From Enterobacteriaceae endosymbiont of Donacia cinerea (GTDB taxonomy: Bacteria; Pseudomonadota; Gammaproteobacteria; Enterobacterales; Enterobacteriaceae): a stretch of DNA of 64,000 nucleotides. The notes under the pieces were generated by a model. The model saw only the letters and a list, made by a program, of their open reading frames with translations. It was not told the origin of the DNA and did not search any database. Within the stretch, counting starts at the first letter, position 1; every line of letters starts with the position of its first letter. The stretch is taken from NCBI RefSeq assembly GCF_012569925.1, contig NZ_CP046204.1, forward strand, positions 354,817-418,816, given 5' to 3'. A program made the position numbers and the translations under genes. Of the stretch, positions 42,168-51,157 are shown in pieces.

Positions 42168-42857
42168 ATGATAAATACAAGAAAATATATGTTATTTTTT
42201 AGCATGTTATTTTTATTATTAATTACATCTAATAATTGTTTAGCATCTAATAAATTAGATAATTTATCTTTATATGATAAATTAACAAAGGAAGAACAAC
42301 AATTATTTACTAAAGAATTTGGTAAAAAACCAGTAATAGTTGAATTTTTTTCATTTTTATGTCCTCATTGTTATGAATTTTATACAGGTATTAATCCAAA
42401 ATTTTTAAAAAATAAAATATCTAAAAATGTAAAAATTATAAGAATTCACTACAGTAAAATGGGTCAAGAAGAAGGTAAAGGTTTATCTACTATATTAGGA
42501 TATGCTTGGGTTGTTGCTAAAATGTTAAATGTAGAAGATAAAGTAATTGGTCCTATTTTTGATGGTATTCATAAAACTGAATCTATTCATGATTATAATT
42601 CCATAAAAAGAATCTTTGTTAGAAAAGCTGGAGTTACAGGTAATATGTTTGATGCTGCATGGAATAGTAATATAGCAAAAATGTTATTTGAAAAAGAATA
42701 TGATATAATTGAAAAACTTAATATACATTTAGTTCCAGATATATATGTTAATAATAAATTTATAGTAAATATTTCTGGATTATATAATAGTACTAGTAAT
42801 CTAAATAATTTTTATCAAAATTATATTAATTTAATAAAAAGACTTTTAAAAAGATAA
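42168..42857 (+). CDS. dsbA: Thiol:disulfide interchange protein DsbA
   Basis: Periplasmic oxidase that introduces disulfide bonds. From the ATG at 42168 the product has 229 residues (E. coli 208) with a hydrophobic signal sequence (YMLFFSMLFLLLITSNNCLA). The active site CPHC is at residues 65-68 (FFSFLCPHCYEFY), with the cis-proline loop HLVPDIYVN near 177. A GTG four codons upstream (42156) is possible, but AAGAG before the ATG favours 42168. Followed by polA 42 bp later; E. coli also has dsbA near polA. Its partner DsbB is not in the window. Confidence 0.94.
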   Translation: MINTRKYMLFFSMLFLLLITSNNCLASNKLDNLSLYDKLTKEEQQLFTKEFGKKPVIVEFFSFLCPHCYEFYTGINPKFLKNKISKNVKIIRIHYSKMGQEEGKGLSTILGYAWVVAKMLNVEDKVIGPIFDGIHKTESIHDYNSIKRIFVRKAGVTGNMFDAAWNSNIAKMLFEKEYDIIEKLNIHLVPDIYVNNKFIVNISGLYNSTSNLNNFYQNYINLIKRLLKR

Positions 42858-42899
42858 TATTTTTAAAAAAAAGATATATATTTTAGTATATTTATAAAT

Positions 42900-43760
42900 A
42901 TGAAAAAAAAAATAATTTTAATTGATGGATCATTTTGTTTATATCGTGCTTATTATGCTTTACCTAAATTAATTAATACTAAAGGGGATCCTACTGGTGC
43001 AATATATGGTTTTATTAAAATTTTTAACAAGATCATAAAAATGAACATAAATAGTTATTTTTTAATTATATTTGATACTAAAGGAATATCTTTTAGAAAA
43101 AAAATTTTTAGTGAATATAAATCAAAAAGAACTAATATGCCTGATAATTTAATTTTACAAATTAAACCTTTATTAAAAATTATACAGGCAATGGGATATA
43201 ATTTTATATCTATAAAAAATATAGAAGCAGATGATATAATTGGTACTTTATCATTAAAAGCAGAACAAAAGAATTATTTAGTTTTTATTTTTAGCTTAGA
43301 TAAAGATATAACACAATTAGTTAATAAAAATATAAAAATAATTAATCCTATTAATTATTCTATTTCTGGACCGAAAGAGATATATAAAAAATATGGAGTA
43401 TACCCAAAATTTATTAGTGATTTACTAGCATTAAGTGGTGATTCCATTGATAATATTCCTGGAGTTCCAGGAATAGGAAATAAAATAAGTCAAAAATTAA
43501 TAAACAAATTAGGAAATTTAAAAAATATATATAAAAATATAAATATTATTAATAACAATAATTTTAGAGGGGGTTGTAATATAAAAAAAAAACTTATAAA
43601 ATATAAAAAATTAGTTTTTTTGTACCATAAATTAACAAAAATAAAAACTAATATTACTCTAGATATAGATTATTTTAATTTTTTACAGTTTAAAATAAAA
43701 CCCCAAATAAATTATTTGAAATATTTATTTCAAAAATACGAATTTAATAAATTTAATTAA
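42900..43760 (+). CDS. polA: DNA polymerase I reduced to its 5'-3' exonuclease domain
   Basis: 5' flap nuclease that removes RNA primers during Okazaki fragment maturation. 286 residues, matching only the first ~290 of E. coli Pol I (928). Metal-binding acidic residues are in LIDGSFCLYRAYYA, IFDTKG, IEADDIIGTLS, SLDKDITQLV and SGDSIDNIPGVPGIG (helix-three-turn-helix). The proofreading and polymerase (Klenow) parts are absent: the stop is 40 bp before the convergent engB end, so ~1.9 kb has been lost cleanly. Buchnera has the same reduced form. Gap filling must be done by another polymerase, probably Pol III. Confidence 0.93.
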   Translation: MKKKIILIDGSFCLYRAYYALPKLINTKGDPTGAIYGFIKIFNKIIKMNINSYFLIIFDTKGISFRKKIFSEYKSKRTNMPDNLILQIKPLLKIIQAMGYNFISIKNIEADDIIGTLSLKAEQKNYLVFIFSLDKDITQLVNKNIKIINPINYSISGPKEIYKKYGVYPKFISDLLALSGDSIDNIPGVPGIGNKISQKLINKLGNLKNIYKNINIINNNNFRGGCNIKKKLIKYKKLVFLYHKLTKIKTNITLDIDYFNFLQFKIKPQINYLKYLFQKYEFNKFN

Positions 43761-43799
43761 AATATGTATAAGTTTATTTTATATATTACATATTTTATA

Positions 43800-44404
43800 T
43801 TATAAACAATAATTAATATAATTCTTTATTTTCTTTATATTTTTTTTTTTAATTGAAGAAAATGTAATTAATTTAATTTTATTAAAAAATGAACTATTAA
43901 TTTTTTTTTTTAAAATTTTTATTATTTGGTTTGTATTATTTTTATATTTTTTTTAGATATTTTATCAGTTTTATTTAATATTAATAAAATTGGTTTTTTA
44001 TAAAAAGATATTTTTTTTAAAATTATTAAATCTATTTCTTTTAATAAATTACGGATATCAATTAAAAGAATAATTCCTTTTAATGAATTTTTGTGTTCTA
44101 AATATTTTTGTAAAATATTATAATATTTAAATTTATATTTTTTAATAAATTTATTATATCCATATCCTGGAAAATCTAAAAAACGAATTTTTTTTTTACT
44201 ATTTTTAAATACATTTATAAATAATGTAGATCCTGGAATTTTACTTACATAAGCTATTTTTTTATTGAGTAAAATATTTATAATAGTAGATTTACCTACA
44301 TTAGAATAACCAATAAATGCAATATCATGGCTATTAAAAATATTAGTTAAAGTATTAATATTTATAGTACTATAACTGTAATTAATATTATTAAAATTAT
44401 TCAT
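43800..44404 (-). pseudogene. engB: Ribosome-biogenesis GTPase EngB (YihA) with a frameshift
   Basis: GTPase needed for 50S assembly; essential in E. coli. The first 160 codons carry G1 GYSNVGKSTI, G3 LDFPGYGYNK and G4 LNKTDK, then stop at 43922. The -1 frame continues (minus strand, to the TAA at 43800-43802) with IIKILKKKIN, then LITFSSIKKKNIKKIKNYI, which matches the G5 and C-terminal region of E. coli EngB (VETFSSLKKQGVDKLRQKL). One extra base in the A8 run near 43948-43955 restores a ~201-residue protein (E. coli 210). The neighbours polA and typA match the E. coli order. It could be rescued by slippage, be recently broken, or be a sequence error. Confidence 0.85.
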
Positions 44405-44524
44405 TATTTTTTATATAATTAAAAATATTGAAATATAGAATGTGAATGTTTCATTAAATAAAATTTCATTATATATTAATAAAAAATTTAAACAATTTAA
44501 ATAGTATTTTATTAGGATTTATTT

Positions 44525-46348
44525 ATGAAAAAAATACGTAATATAGCTATTGTTGCACATATAGATCATGGAAAAACTACACTAATAGATAAATTATTAC
44601 AAGAGTCTGATAACTTTCAAAATGTTTTTAAAGACAATAATATAGATAGAATAATGGATAGTAATGAATTAGAAAAAGAAAAAGGAATAACTATTTTTTC
44701 AAAAAATACATCTATTTTTTGGAAAAATTATAAAATTAATATAATTGATACCCCTGGACATGCAGATTTTGGTGCAGAAGTAGAACGTATTTTATCAATG
44801 GTAGACTCTGTATTATTATTAGTTGATGCAGTTGAAGGTCCTATGCCTCAAACAAGATTTGTTGCATTAAAATCTTTTACATATAATTTAAAACCTATTG
44901 TAGTAATTAATAAAATAGATAGAAATTTTATTAGGCCTGATTGGGTTGTAAATCAAATATTTGATTTATTTGTTAATTTAAATGCTTCTGATGAACAATT
45001 AGATTTTCCTATAGTATATACTTCTGCACTTAAAGGAACTTCTGGATATGAAGTAAATAAAATGCAAAAAAATATGGATATATTATTTAAAACTATTATT
45101 AAATATGTTCCTTCTCCAAGAGGAAATATTAATAAACCATTTCAAATGCAAATATCTCAAATAGAATATAATAAATATATAGGTAATATTTGTATTGGTT
45201 TAATAAATAACGGAAAAATTAAAAAAAATCAATATGTTAATATTATAAAAAAAAATAAAAAAGTTAAAAAAGTTAAAATTTTATATATTATATTTAATAT
45301 AGGACTAAAACCTGTATATACAGATAATGCTCAATCGGGTGATATTGTAGGTATTGCTGGTTCAGGATTTGAAGATGTGAATATTTCTAATACAATTTGT
45401 GATATTAATTATAATATATCTTTACCTTCTTTAAGAATAGAAAAACCTAAAATAGGTATGTTATTTCATGTAAATAATTCTCCATTTTCTGGAATAGAAG
45501 GTAAACATATAACATCTAATAAAATATTTAATAGAATCAATAGAGAATGTCTACATGATGTTGCATTAAAAATAACTAAAACAAAAAATAACAATATTTT
45601 TTATGTATCTGGTAGAGGAGAATTACATTTAATTATTTTAATAGAAAATATGAGAAAAGAAGGATTTGAATTATCTGTATCTAAACCTCAAATTATATCT
45701 AAAATAATTAATGGTAAAAAACAAGAACCATTTGAAGTATTAGTTTTAGATTTTAAAAAAGATAAAAAAGGTAATATAATTCAATTAATTAGTAAAAGAA
45801 AAGCGATTATAAATAATATTATTTTAGATGATTATAATAATAGAATAAAAATTGAAGCAATTATTTCAAGTAGAGGATTAATTGGTTTTAGAAATGAATT
45901 CATAAATATAACTTCAGGTACTGGTGTAATGAATTCTTTTTTTAGTCATTATGGTATTAATAAATATCATATAATTGGAGAAAGAAATAATGGTGTTTTA
46001 ATTTCAAATAAAGAAGGTTATGCAGTTTCTTTTGCTTTATATAATTTACAATCTAGGGGTAAATTATTTATTAATCCTGGAGAAAAAATATATGAAGGAC
46101 AGATAATAGGATTACATAATAAATCAAATGATCTTACTGTAAATTGTTTAATTAATAAAAAATTAACTAACATGAGAGCATCAGGTAGTGATAATCCTAT
46201 CAATTTAATTCCTATAAAAAAAATATCATTAGAAGAAGCAATAGATTTTATAAATAACGATGAATTAGTAGAAATTACACCAAAATCAATTCGTATTCGA
46301 AAAAAATATTTAACAAAATCCCAGCGTAAATTAATAAAAAAGATATAA
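44525..46348 (+). CDS. typA: Ribosome-associated translational GTPase TypA/BipA
   Basis: EF-G-like GTPase involved in ribosome assembly and stress adaptation. 607 residues as in E. coli. G1 [11 protein letters not shown] at residue 10, G2 [11 protein letters not shown]3 DTPGHADFG and G4 NKIDR are all present; the C-terminal BipA-specific domain has [13 protein letters not shown] and MRASGSD. Divergent from engB; in E. coli the two lie near each other flanking glnA, which is gone here. Good conservation suggests it is functional. Confidence 0.97.
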   Translation: MKKIRNIAIVAHIDHGKTTLIDKLLQESDNFQNVFKDNNIDRIMDSNELEKEKGITIFSKNTSIFWKNYKINIIDTPGHADFGAEVERILSMVDSVLLLVDAVEGPMPQTRFVALKSFTYNLKPIVVINKIDRNFIRPDWVVNQIFDLFVNLNASDEQLDFPIVYTSALKGTSGYEVNKMQKNMDILFKTIIKYVPSPRGNINKPFQMQISQIEYNKYIGNICIGLINNGKIKKNQYVNIIKKNKKVKKVKILYIIFNIGLKPVYTDNAQSGDIVGIAGSGFEDVNISNTICDINYNISLPSLRIEKPKIGMLFHVNNSPFSGIEGKHITSNKIFNRINRECLHDVALKITKTKNNNIFYVSGRGELHLIILIENMRKEGFELSVSKPQIISKIINGKKQEPFEVLVLDFKKDKKGNIIQLISKRKAIINNIILDDYNNRIKIEAIISSRGLIGFRNEFINITSGTGVMNSFFSHYGINKYHIIGERNNGVLISNKEGYAVSFALYNLQSRGKLFINPGEKIYEGQIIGLHNKSNDLTVNCLINKKLTNMRASGSDNPINLIPIKKISLEEAIDFINNDELVEITPKSIRIRKKYLTKSQRKLIKKI

Positions 46349-46396
46349 AAATTTACACAGTAATTCTTTATATATACCAAATATAATAATAATTAT

Positions 46397-46758
46397 TGGA
46401 GCTGGGGGGATTCGAACCCCCGTCCAAAATTACTACACTTTCAGAACTACATGTTTAGTTTTATCTTATAAAAATTTCTTAATATAAACTGATAAAACCA
46501 AGTTTTATATTATATAGTCTAATAATTACTTTAGTATATAATTTTAAGACCAATTATATACGATCTCTTTTTTTTATGACCTATTTACTTTTTATCAAAG
46601 AGAAAAATAATAAGAAACAGGGCTTCCTGCAGTTTTTTATGCTGCTAAAGCATATTTTTCATTATTTGCAACTATATTGTACGGTTTTTTTACAAGGCCT
46701 ACCGTTCCTTGACATGCTCTTAAAGTTTTATAACTTTGTCAAATCCATAATCAGCCCC
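46397..46758 (-). ncRNA. ssrA: Transfer-messenger RNA (tmRNA)
   Basis: Rescues stalled ribosomes and tags incomplete proteins for proteolysis. Minus strand: the 5' end GGGGCTGATTATGG begins at 46758, and the 3' tRNA-like part ends in GGGGGTTCGAATCC...AGCTCCA with encoded CCA at 46397. The tag reading frame (46669 to 46637) reads GCA AAT AAT GAA AAA TAT GCT TTA GCA GCA TAA, giving ANNEKYALAA (E. coli ANDENYALAA). The LAA protease signal is intact. smpB lies 8 bp upstream, the usual smpB-ssrA pairing. Confidence 0.96.
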
Positions 46759-46766
46759 ATAAATTT

Positions 46767-47224
46767 TTAAGTATTTTTTTTCAAAAAACGTAATTTATTA
46801 ATATTCCATTCTTTATTTTTTATAATATTTCTTTTATCGTATTTTTTTTTACCTTTAACAACTGCAATTTTTAATTTACACCAAGATTTTTTCCAAAAAA
46901 GACCAATAACTACTGCGGTAAATCTGTTTAAATATATATAATTTCTTAATAGTTCTATTTCTTTTTTTTTTAATAATAATTGTTTTTTCCTGTTGTTATC
47001 ATATTGTATATGATTACAAATTGTTTTAATAGGATTAATACCTAGATTAAATACATATATTTTATTATTTAAAAAACTTATATAACTATTAATAATATTA
47101 ACTCTATTTAATCTTAAAGATTTTACTTCCCAGCCTTGTAAAATAAGACCTGCATTTATCTTTTCTTGAATAAAAAAATTATAATAAATTTTTTTATTAA
47201 AAATAATATATTTTTTTTTTCCAT
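46767..47224 (-). pseudogene. smpB: SsrA-binding protein SmpB, frameshifted at a poly-A tract behind the start codon
   Basis: Partner protein of tmRNA in ribosome rescue. After ATG GAA (47224) comes a run of ten A (47211-47220 in plus coordinates, as T). In the ATG frame translation ends after about 22 codons. In the -1 frame an uninterrupted SmpB follows to the TAA at 46767: FNKKIYYNFFIQEKINAG, LILQGWEVKSLR, then LFWKKSWCKLKIAV and KGKKKYDKRNIIK. With one more A the product would be ~152 residues (E. coli 160). No ATG, GTG or TTG exists in the coding frame upstream; only AUA/AUU codons do. The body is well conserved, so selection seems to act on it. Confidence 0.87.
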
Positions 47225-47452
47225 TATAAAAATATTTTATTATTAAACATATTTAATTATAATATTTATATTTAATAATATCAATATATTATATATATTT
47301 TTTTAAAATTTCAATTTTTATTAAATAAATAAAATATTTGATTATTATTAATCAATTTTTTAATATTTATTATTATAAAAAATAATATATATTATTATTT
47401 ATAATAAGTGTTTATTTTTAAATTTTATATAAAATTTATATAAGGATAGTAT

Positions 47453-48145
47453 ATGAAAAATAATAAATCATCAAATAATATTAAAAAAAATAATATAGAA
47501 AAAAAAGAGGAAAGTAAAAAACTAAATTTTATCAATATAGATAATAATATAAAAAAACAAAATTATAAACATGAAAATGAAAATGAAAATAAAAATGAAA
47601 ATGAAAATACTAAAGAATATAATATTGAATATTTTAAAAAACAAAATGATAGTTATAAACTTGAAATCATTGAACTTAAAAATAAATTAATAAAATATGA
47701 AAATAATATATGGGATATAAAACTACGTTCTCAATCTGAAATTGAAAATGTAAGACGTAGAGCTTCATTAGATATAGAAAATGCTTATAAATTTTCATTA
47801 GAAAAATTTATTAAAGAATTATTACCTGTAATAGATAATTTAGAAAGAGCTATAAATTTAAAGACAAAACAGAAAAATAATATTGATCAATCTATAATTG
47901 AAGGTATTAAATTAACTTTAAAATCATTATTAGTATTAATTAAAAAATTTGGTATTAGTATTATAAATAAAATTAATATACCTTTTGATCCCACTAAACA
48001 TCAAGCAATGTCTATTATAGAATCAGATACAATTAAAGAAAATTATATTTTAGAAATTTTACAAAAAGGATATTTTCTTAATATGAGATTATTAAGACCA
48101 GCAATGGTAATTGTATCAAAAAATAAAAAAATTAATAATAATTAA
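47453..48145 (+). CDS. grpE: Nucleotide exchange factor GrpE
   Basis: Releases ADP from DnaK in the Hsp70 chaperone cycle. 230 residues (E. coli 197). The first ~60 residues are a low-complexity Asn/Glu/Lys tail. The coiled-coil region (YKLEIIELKNKL...RSQSEIENVRRRA) and the beta-wing domain (DPTKHQAMSIIES, then LQKGYFLNMRLLRPAMVIVSK) follow. The ribosome binding site AAGGATAG lies just before the ATG. No sigma-32 promoter could be recognised in the AT-rich gap before it. smpB/ssrA stand upstream in divergent orientation; E. coli has recN, bamE and ratAB between, all lost here. Confidence 0.93.
   Translation: MKNNKSSNNIKKNNIEKKEESKKLNFINIDNNIKKQNYKHENENENKNENENTKEYNIEYFKKQNDSYKLEIIELKNKLIKYENNIWDIKLRSQSEIENVRRRASLDIENAYKFSLEKFIKELLPVIDNLERAINLKTKQKNNIDQSIIEGIKLTLKSLLVLIKKFGISIINKINIPFDPTKHQAMSIIESDTIKENYILEILQKGYFLNMRLLRPAMVIVSKNKKINNN
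47573..47608 (+). repeat. Hexanucleotide repeat (GAAAAT) in grpE
   Basis: Six tandem copies of a 6-bp unit, five GAAAAT and one AAAAAT, encoding (Glu/Lys-Asn) pairs in the disordered N-terminal tail of GrpE. The unit is a multiple of three, so expansion or contraction does not shift the frame. Confidence 0.85.
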
Positions 48146-48162
48146 TATTTAGTTTTGTTAAT

Positions 48163-48203
48163 ATGTTCATTAATTATAAATAGTTAATGAACATTTTATT
48201 TTT
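48163..48203 (+). terminator. Terminator after grpE
   Basis: Perfect 11-bp inverted repeat ATGTTCATTAA (48163-48173) / TTAATGAACAT (48184-48194), with a 10-base loop, followed by TTTATTTTT. Lies 18 bp after the grpE stop and before rpmB. Confidence 0.65.
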
Positions 48204-48234
48204 ATAAAATATTACAAAAAATAGGATATTATAA

Positions 48235-48453
48235 ATGTCTAAAATTTGTCAAATAACAGGAAAAAAAACAATAAAAGGTAATAATCGTTCTCATGCAATG
48301 AATGCAACTAAAAGGAAATTTTTACCAAATATTCATTTTCATAAGTTTTGGTTAAAAAAAGAAAAAAAATTTATAACTATAAAAGTATCTGCAAAAGGTA
48401 TGAGATTAATCAATAAAAAAGGTATTGAAAATATTTATTTATATAAAAAATAA
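48235..48453 (+). CDS. rpmB: 50S ribosomal protein L28
   Basis: Large-subunit ribosomal protein, 72 residues (E. coli 78). Starts [11 protein letters not shown] and contains the family stretch [16 protein letters not shown]; basic throughout. The final residues are shortened. 11 bp before rpmG, as in the E. coli rpmBG operon. Confidence 0.97.
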   Translation: MSKICQITGKKTIKGNNRSHAMNATKRKFLPNIHFHKFWLKKEKKFITIKVSAKGMRLINKKGIENIYLYKK

Positions 48454-48464
48454 AGGTTATTTTT

Positions 48465-48626
48465 ATGGCAAAAAAAAAACGTATTATAATTAAATTAATT
48501 TCATCAGCTCAAACTGGTCATTTTTATACTATTACTAAAAATAAAAAAAATACACAAAAATTAGAAATAAAAAAATTTGATCCTTATATAAGGAAACATG
48601 TATTGTATAAAGAAAAAAAAATTTAA
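48465..48626 (+). CDS. rpmG: 50S ribosomal protein L33
   Basis: Small ribosomal protein of 53 residues (E. coli 55), beginning [20 protein letters not shown] and continuing [20 protein letters not shown] and [13 protein letters not shown]. It matches E. coli L33 along its whole length. As in E. coli it lacks the zinc cysteines of the alternative form. A ten-A run just after the start codon is in frame here, in contrast to smpB. The ribosome binding site AAAGG is inside the rpmB stop region. Confidence 0.96.
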   Translation: MAKKKRIIIKLISSAQTGHFYTITKNKKNTQKLEIKKFDPYIRKHVLYKEKKI

Positions 48627-48661
48627 TAAAACTTAATCTTTTAAGATGAATAATTCATAAT

Positions 48662-48714
48662 ATATTAATCAATAATATGTTTAATAATTAACAATTATTG
48701 ATTAATATTTTTTT
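48662..48714. terminator. Bidirectional hairpin between rpmG and rpmE
   Basis: Perfect 15-bp inverted repeat ATATTAATCAATAAT (48662-48676) and its complement (48694-48708), with a 17-base loop, followed by T7 on the plus strand. Lies between the convergent 3' ends of rpmG and rpmE. Only two of the 15 pairs' bases are not A or T, so this is a nearly pure A/T terminator. Confidence 0.65.
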
Positions 48715-48722
48715 AAAAAATT

Positions 48723-48944
48723 TTATTCAAATATTTTAGAATTTTTAAATCTTTTTTTAAAATTTTCAACACGTCCTTTAGTATCAGTTATTTTTTGTTT
48801 TCCTGTATAAAAAGGATGACATATATAACAAACATCTAAATTTAATTCTTTATTATTTTTTAAAGTTGATCTAGTATGAATAGTATTACCACAAGAACAT
48901 TTTGCAATAATTTTATTATATTCAGGATGAATATTTTTTTTCAT
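48723..48944 (-). CDS. rpmE: 50S ribosomal protein L31
   Basis: 73 residues (E. coli 70). Zinc-type L31 with the cysteines in CSCGN and [14 protein letters not shown]. Starts [12 protein letters not shown] as in the family. Divergent from priA, the E. coli arrangement, and convergent with rpmG. Confidence 0.97.
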   Translation of the reverse strand: MKKNIHPEYNKIIAKCSCGNTIHTRSTLKNNKELNLDVCYICHPFYTGKQKITDTKGRVENFKKRFKNSKIFE

Positions 48945-49052
48945 AAATTACCAATAATGTATTTTTTATAAAAAATCTTTATTTATATATTTTATAAATA
49001 TATTGTATTATTACAAGAAAATTTTTATAAAAAAGAATAAAAATTTTAAATT

Positions 49053-51119
49053 ATGAATATTGTTAAAGTTGTATTTAATAATTCTGTTATATATAATAAA
49101 TTTGATTATTTATTACCTAAAAATACATCAATTTATATTGGATGTAGAGTTATAGTTCCTATAAAAAAAAAAAATTATATAGGTATAGTAATAGAAATTA
49201 ATAATTTTTCTAAACTATCTATAAAAAAATTAAAATTTTTATATAAAATTTTAGATAAAAAACCACTTTTTAATTCTTCTATTTTAGATTTTGCAAAACA
49301 AATTTCTAAATATTATAAATATCCTATTGGATTTATATTATTTCAAATACTACCAATATTTTTTAGGAAAAAAAATAAATATAAAATAAATTTAAAAAAT
49401 AATCTACAAGTAGATAAAATAAATATTTTAAGTAATAATAAATTAATAAAATTATATAATTTTAAAAAAATAAAAAATTTTTTGTTAAATAAAAAAAAAA
49501 ATAATAATTTTTATCAAGAAAATATAGATAAAATATTACAATTTTTAGAAAAAAAAAATTTTCAAAAAAAATTTTATGTTTGGGTAACACAAGATAATAT
49601 TATTTTTCTTGAAAAAATAAATATCTATTTAAATATTATAGAAAAAATTATATTTCAAAAAAAACAGGTATTAATAATAGTACCACAAAAATATCATTTT
49701 TTTTATTTGTATCAATATTTTATATCTAAATTAAATGTTTCAGTATGTTTACTATATTCAAATTTTAAAAATAAAAAAACATTACCAATTTGGGAAAATA
49801 TAAAAAATGGTAAAATATTAATTATTATTGGTACAAAATTTACTATTTTTACACAATTTTTAAAATTAGGACTAATTTTTTTAATAGAAGAACATAATTT
49901 TATATATAAAAAAACAAATATATATAAATATAATATAAGAGATATTGCTATTTTAAGAGCAAAAATTGAAAATATTCCTATTATATTAAGTTCAAAAACA
50001 TTAAGTTTAGAAACATTATATAATATAAATATAGGAAAATTTAAATTTTTATTACAAAATAATAAAAAAATATTATATACAAATTTTTTTAAATTTTTAA
50101 TTTTAGATATAAATAAACAAGTTTCAAAATTACAGTTATTTCATAAAAATTTAATAACAAAAATACAATTATCTATCAAAAATAATGAACAAGTTATTAT
50201 TTATTATAAATATCAAGGATATTCTAATCTTATTTTATGTAATTTTTGTAAAAAACCCTTAAAATGTAAAAATTGTAATAAAAATTATATTTTTTTCAAA
50301 AAATTATGGAAATTATACTGTATATTTTGTAAAAAAAATATAAATATGTTAAATTTTTGTCCTTTATGTAAAAAAAATTTTTTTATACCAATAGGTATTG
50401 GACAAGAGCAACTAATTGAATTTTTAAAAAAATTATTTCCAAATATTTTAATTTTAAATATTAATAATAAAAATTTTTTAAAAAAAATTTTATTAATTAA
50501 AAACAATAAACCATTAATAATAATTTCTTCTCAAATTTTATATAAAAAATATTTTTCTTTTTTAGTTAATACTTTAATTATTATTTTAAATATAGACAAT
50601 ATTTTTTTTTCTAAAAATTTTAGAACAACAGAATATTTTTCTCAATATATTTTTAATATATTAAATAATCATTTAGATACAAGTGTAAGAAAAAAAAAAA
50701 TTATTCTTCAAACAAATTATCCATATAATAAAATTATTATAAAAATATTTAAAAAATATAATACATATTATAATATTGCAAACCTTCTTTTAGAAGAAAG
50801 AAAAATAATGCTATTACCACCTTTTACAAATCATATTATTCTAATTTTAGAATCTTATGATAAAAAAATTTTATTAAATTTTTTAGAAACATTAAAAAAA
50901 AAAATAATATATAAATGTGTAAATGAAAAAAATTTTTTTATTATTGGTCCTTTATCATTATTACAAAATAAAAGAAAAGGATTATTTAGAAAACAAATTA
51001 TTCTACAACATACTTTAAAAAGTAAATTACAATTTATTATAAATTATATTATTTCTATTAATAAAAAAATTATAAATTTTAACAAAGTTAAATTAACAAT
51101 TAACATTGATCCAATATAA
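49053..51119 (+). CDS. priA: Primosomal protein PriA lacking helicase motifs
   Basis: In E. coli PriA recognises forked DNA, unwinds the lagging strand and loads the primosome for replication restart. 688 residues (E. coli 732) in one open frame, next to rpmE as in E. coli. The N-terminal 3'-end-binding domain and the eight zinc cysteines (CNFCKKPLKCKNC and CIFC...CPLC, residues ~396-445) are kept, as is the C-terminal LLPPFTNHIIL region. The helicase motifs are gone. GVTGSGKTEVY is WVTQDNIIFLEKINIY near residue 178, DEEH is IEEH, the GTQMLAKGHHF motif is SSQILYKKYFSF, and QVAGRAGR is absent near residue 545. ATPase activity is very unlikely. A structural primosome-assembly role is inferred; decay towards a pseudogene is the alternative. 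Confidence 0.9.
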   Translation: MNIVKVVFNNSVIYNKFDYLLPKNTSIYIGCRVIVPIKKKNYIGIVIEINNFSKLSIKKLKFLYKILDKKPLFNSSILDFAKQISKYYKYPIGFILFQILPIFFRKKNKYKINLKNNLQVDKINILSNNKLIKLYNFKKIKNFLLNKKKNNNFYQENIDKILQFLEKKNFQKKFYVWVTQDNIIFLEKINIYLNIIEKIIFQKKQVLIIVPQKYHFFYLYQYFISKLNVSVCLLYSNFKNKKTLPIWENIKNGKILIIIGTKFTIFTQFLKLGLIFLIEEHNFIYKKTNIYKYNIRDIAILRAKIENIPIILSSKTLSLETLYNINIGKFKFLLQNNKKILYTNFFKFLILDINKQVSKLQLFHKNLITKIQLSIKNNEQVIIYYKYQGYSNLILCNFCKKPLKCKNCNKNYIFFKKLWKLYCIFCKKNINMLNFCPLCKKNFFIPIGIGQEQLIEFLKKLFPNILILNINNKNFLKKILLIKNNKPLIIISSQILYKKYFSFLVNTLIIILNIDNIFFSKNFRTTEYFSQYIFNILNNHLDTSVRKKKIILQTNYPYNKIIIKIFKKYNTYYNIANLLLEERKIMLLPPFTNHIILILESYDKKILLNFLETLKKKIIYKCVNEKNFFIIGPLSLLQNKRKGLFRKQIILQHTLKSKLQFIINYIISINKKIINFNKVKLTINIDPI

Positions 51120-51157
51120 TTATAAAAATAAAATAACTTAATATTCTATTATTAAAT

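Noticed and set aside
46018..46380. Minus-strand open frame of 120 codons
   Set aside because: Antisense shadow of the conserved typA C-terminus.
46576..46770. Plus-strand open frame of 64 codons
   Set aside because: Antisense to tmRNA.
47225..47452. Possible sigma-32 promoter before grpE
   Set aside because: No match to CTTGAAA or CCCCAT; the region is nearly pure A/T.
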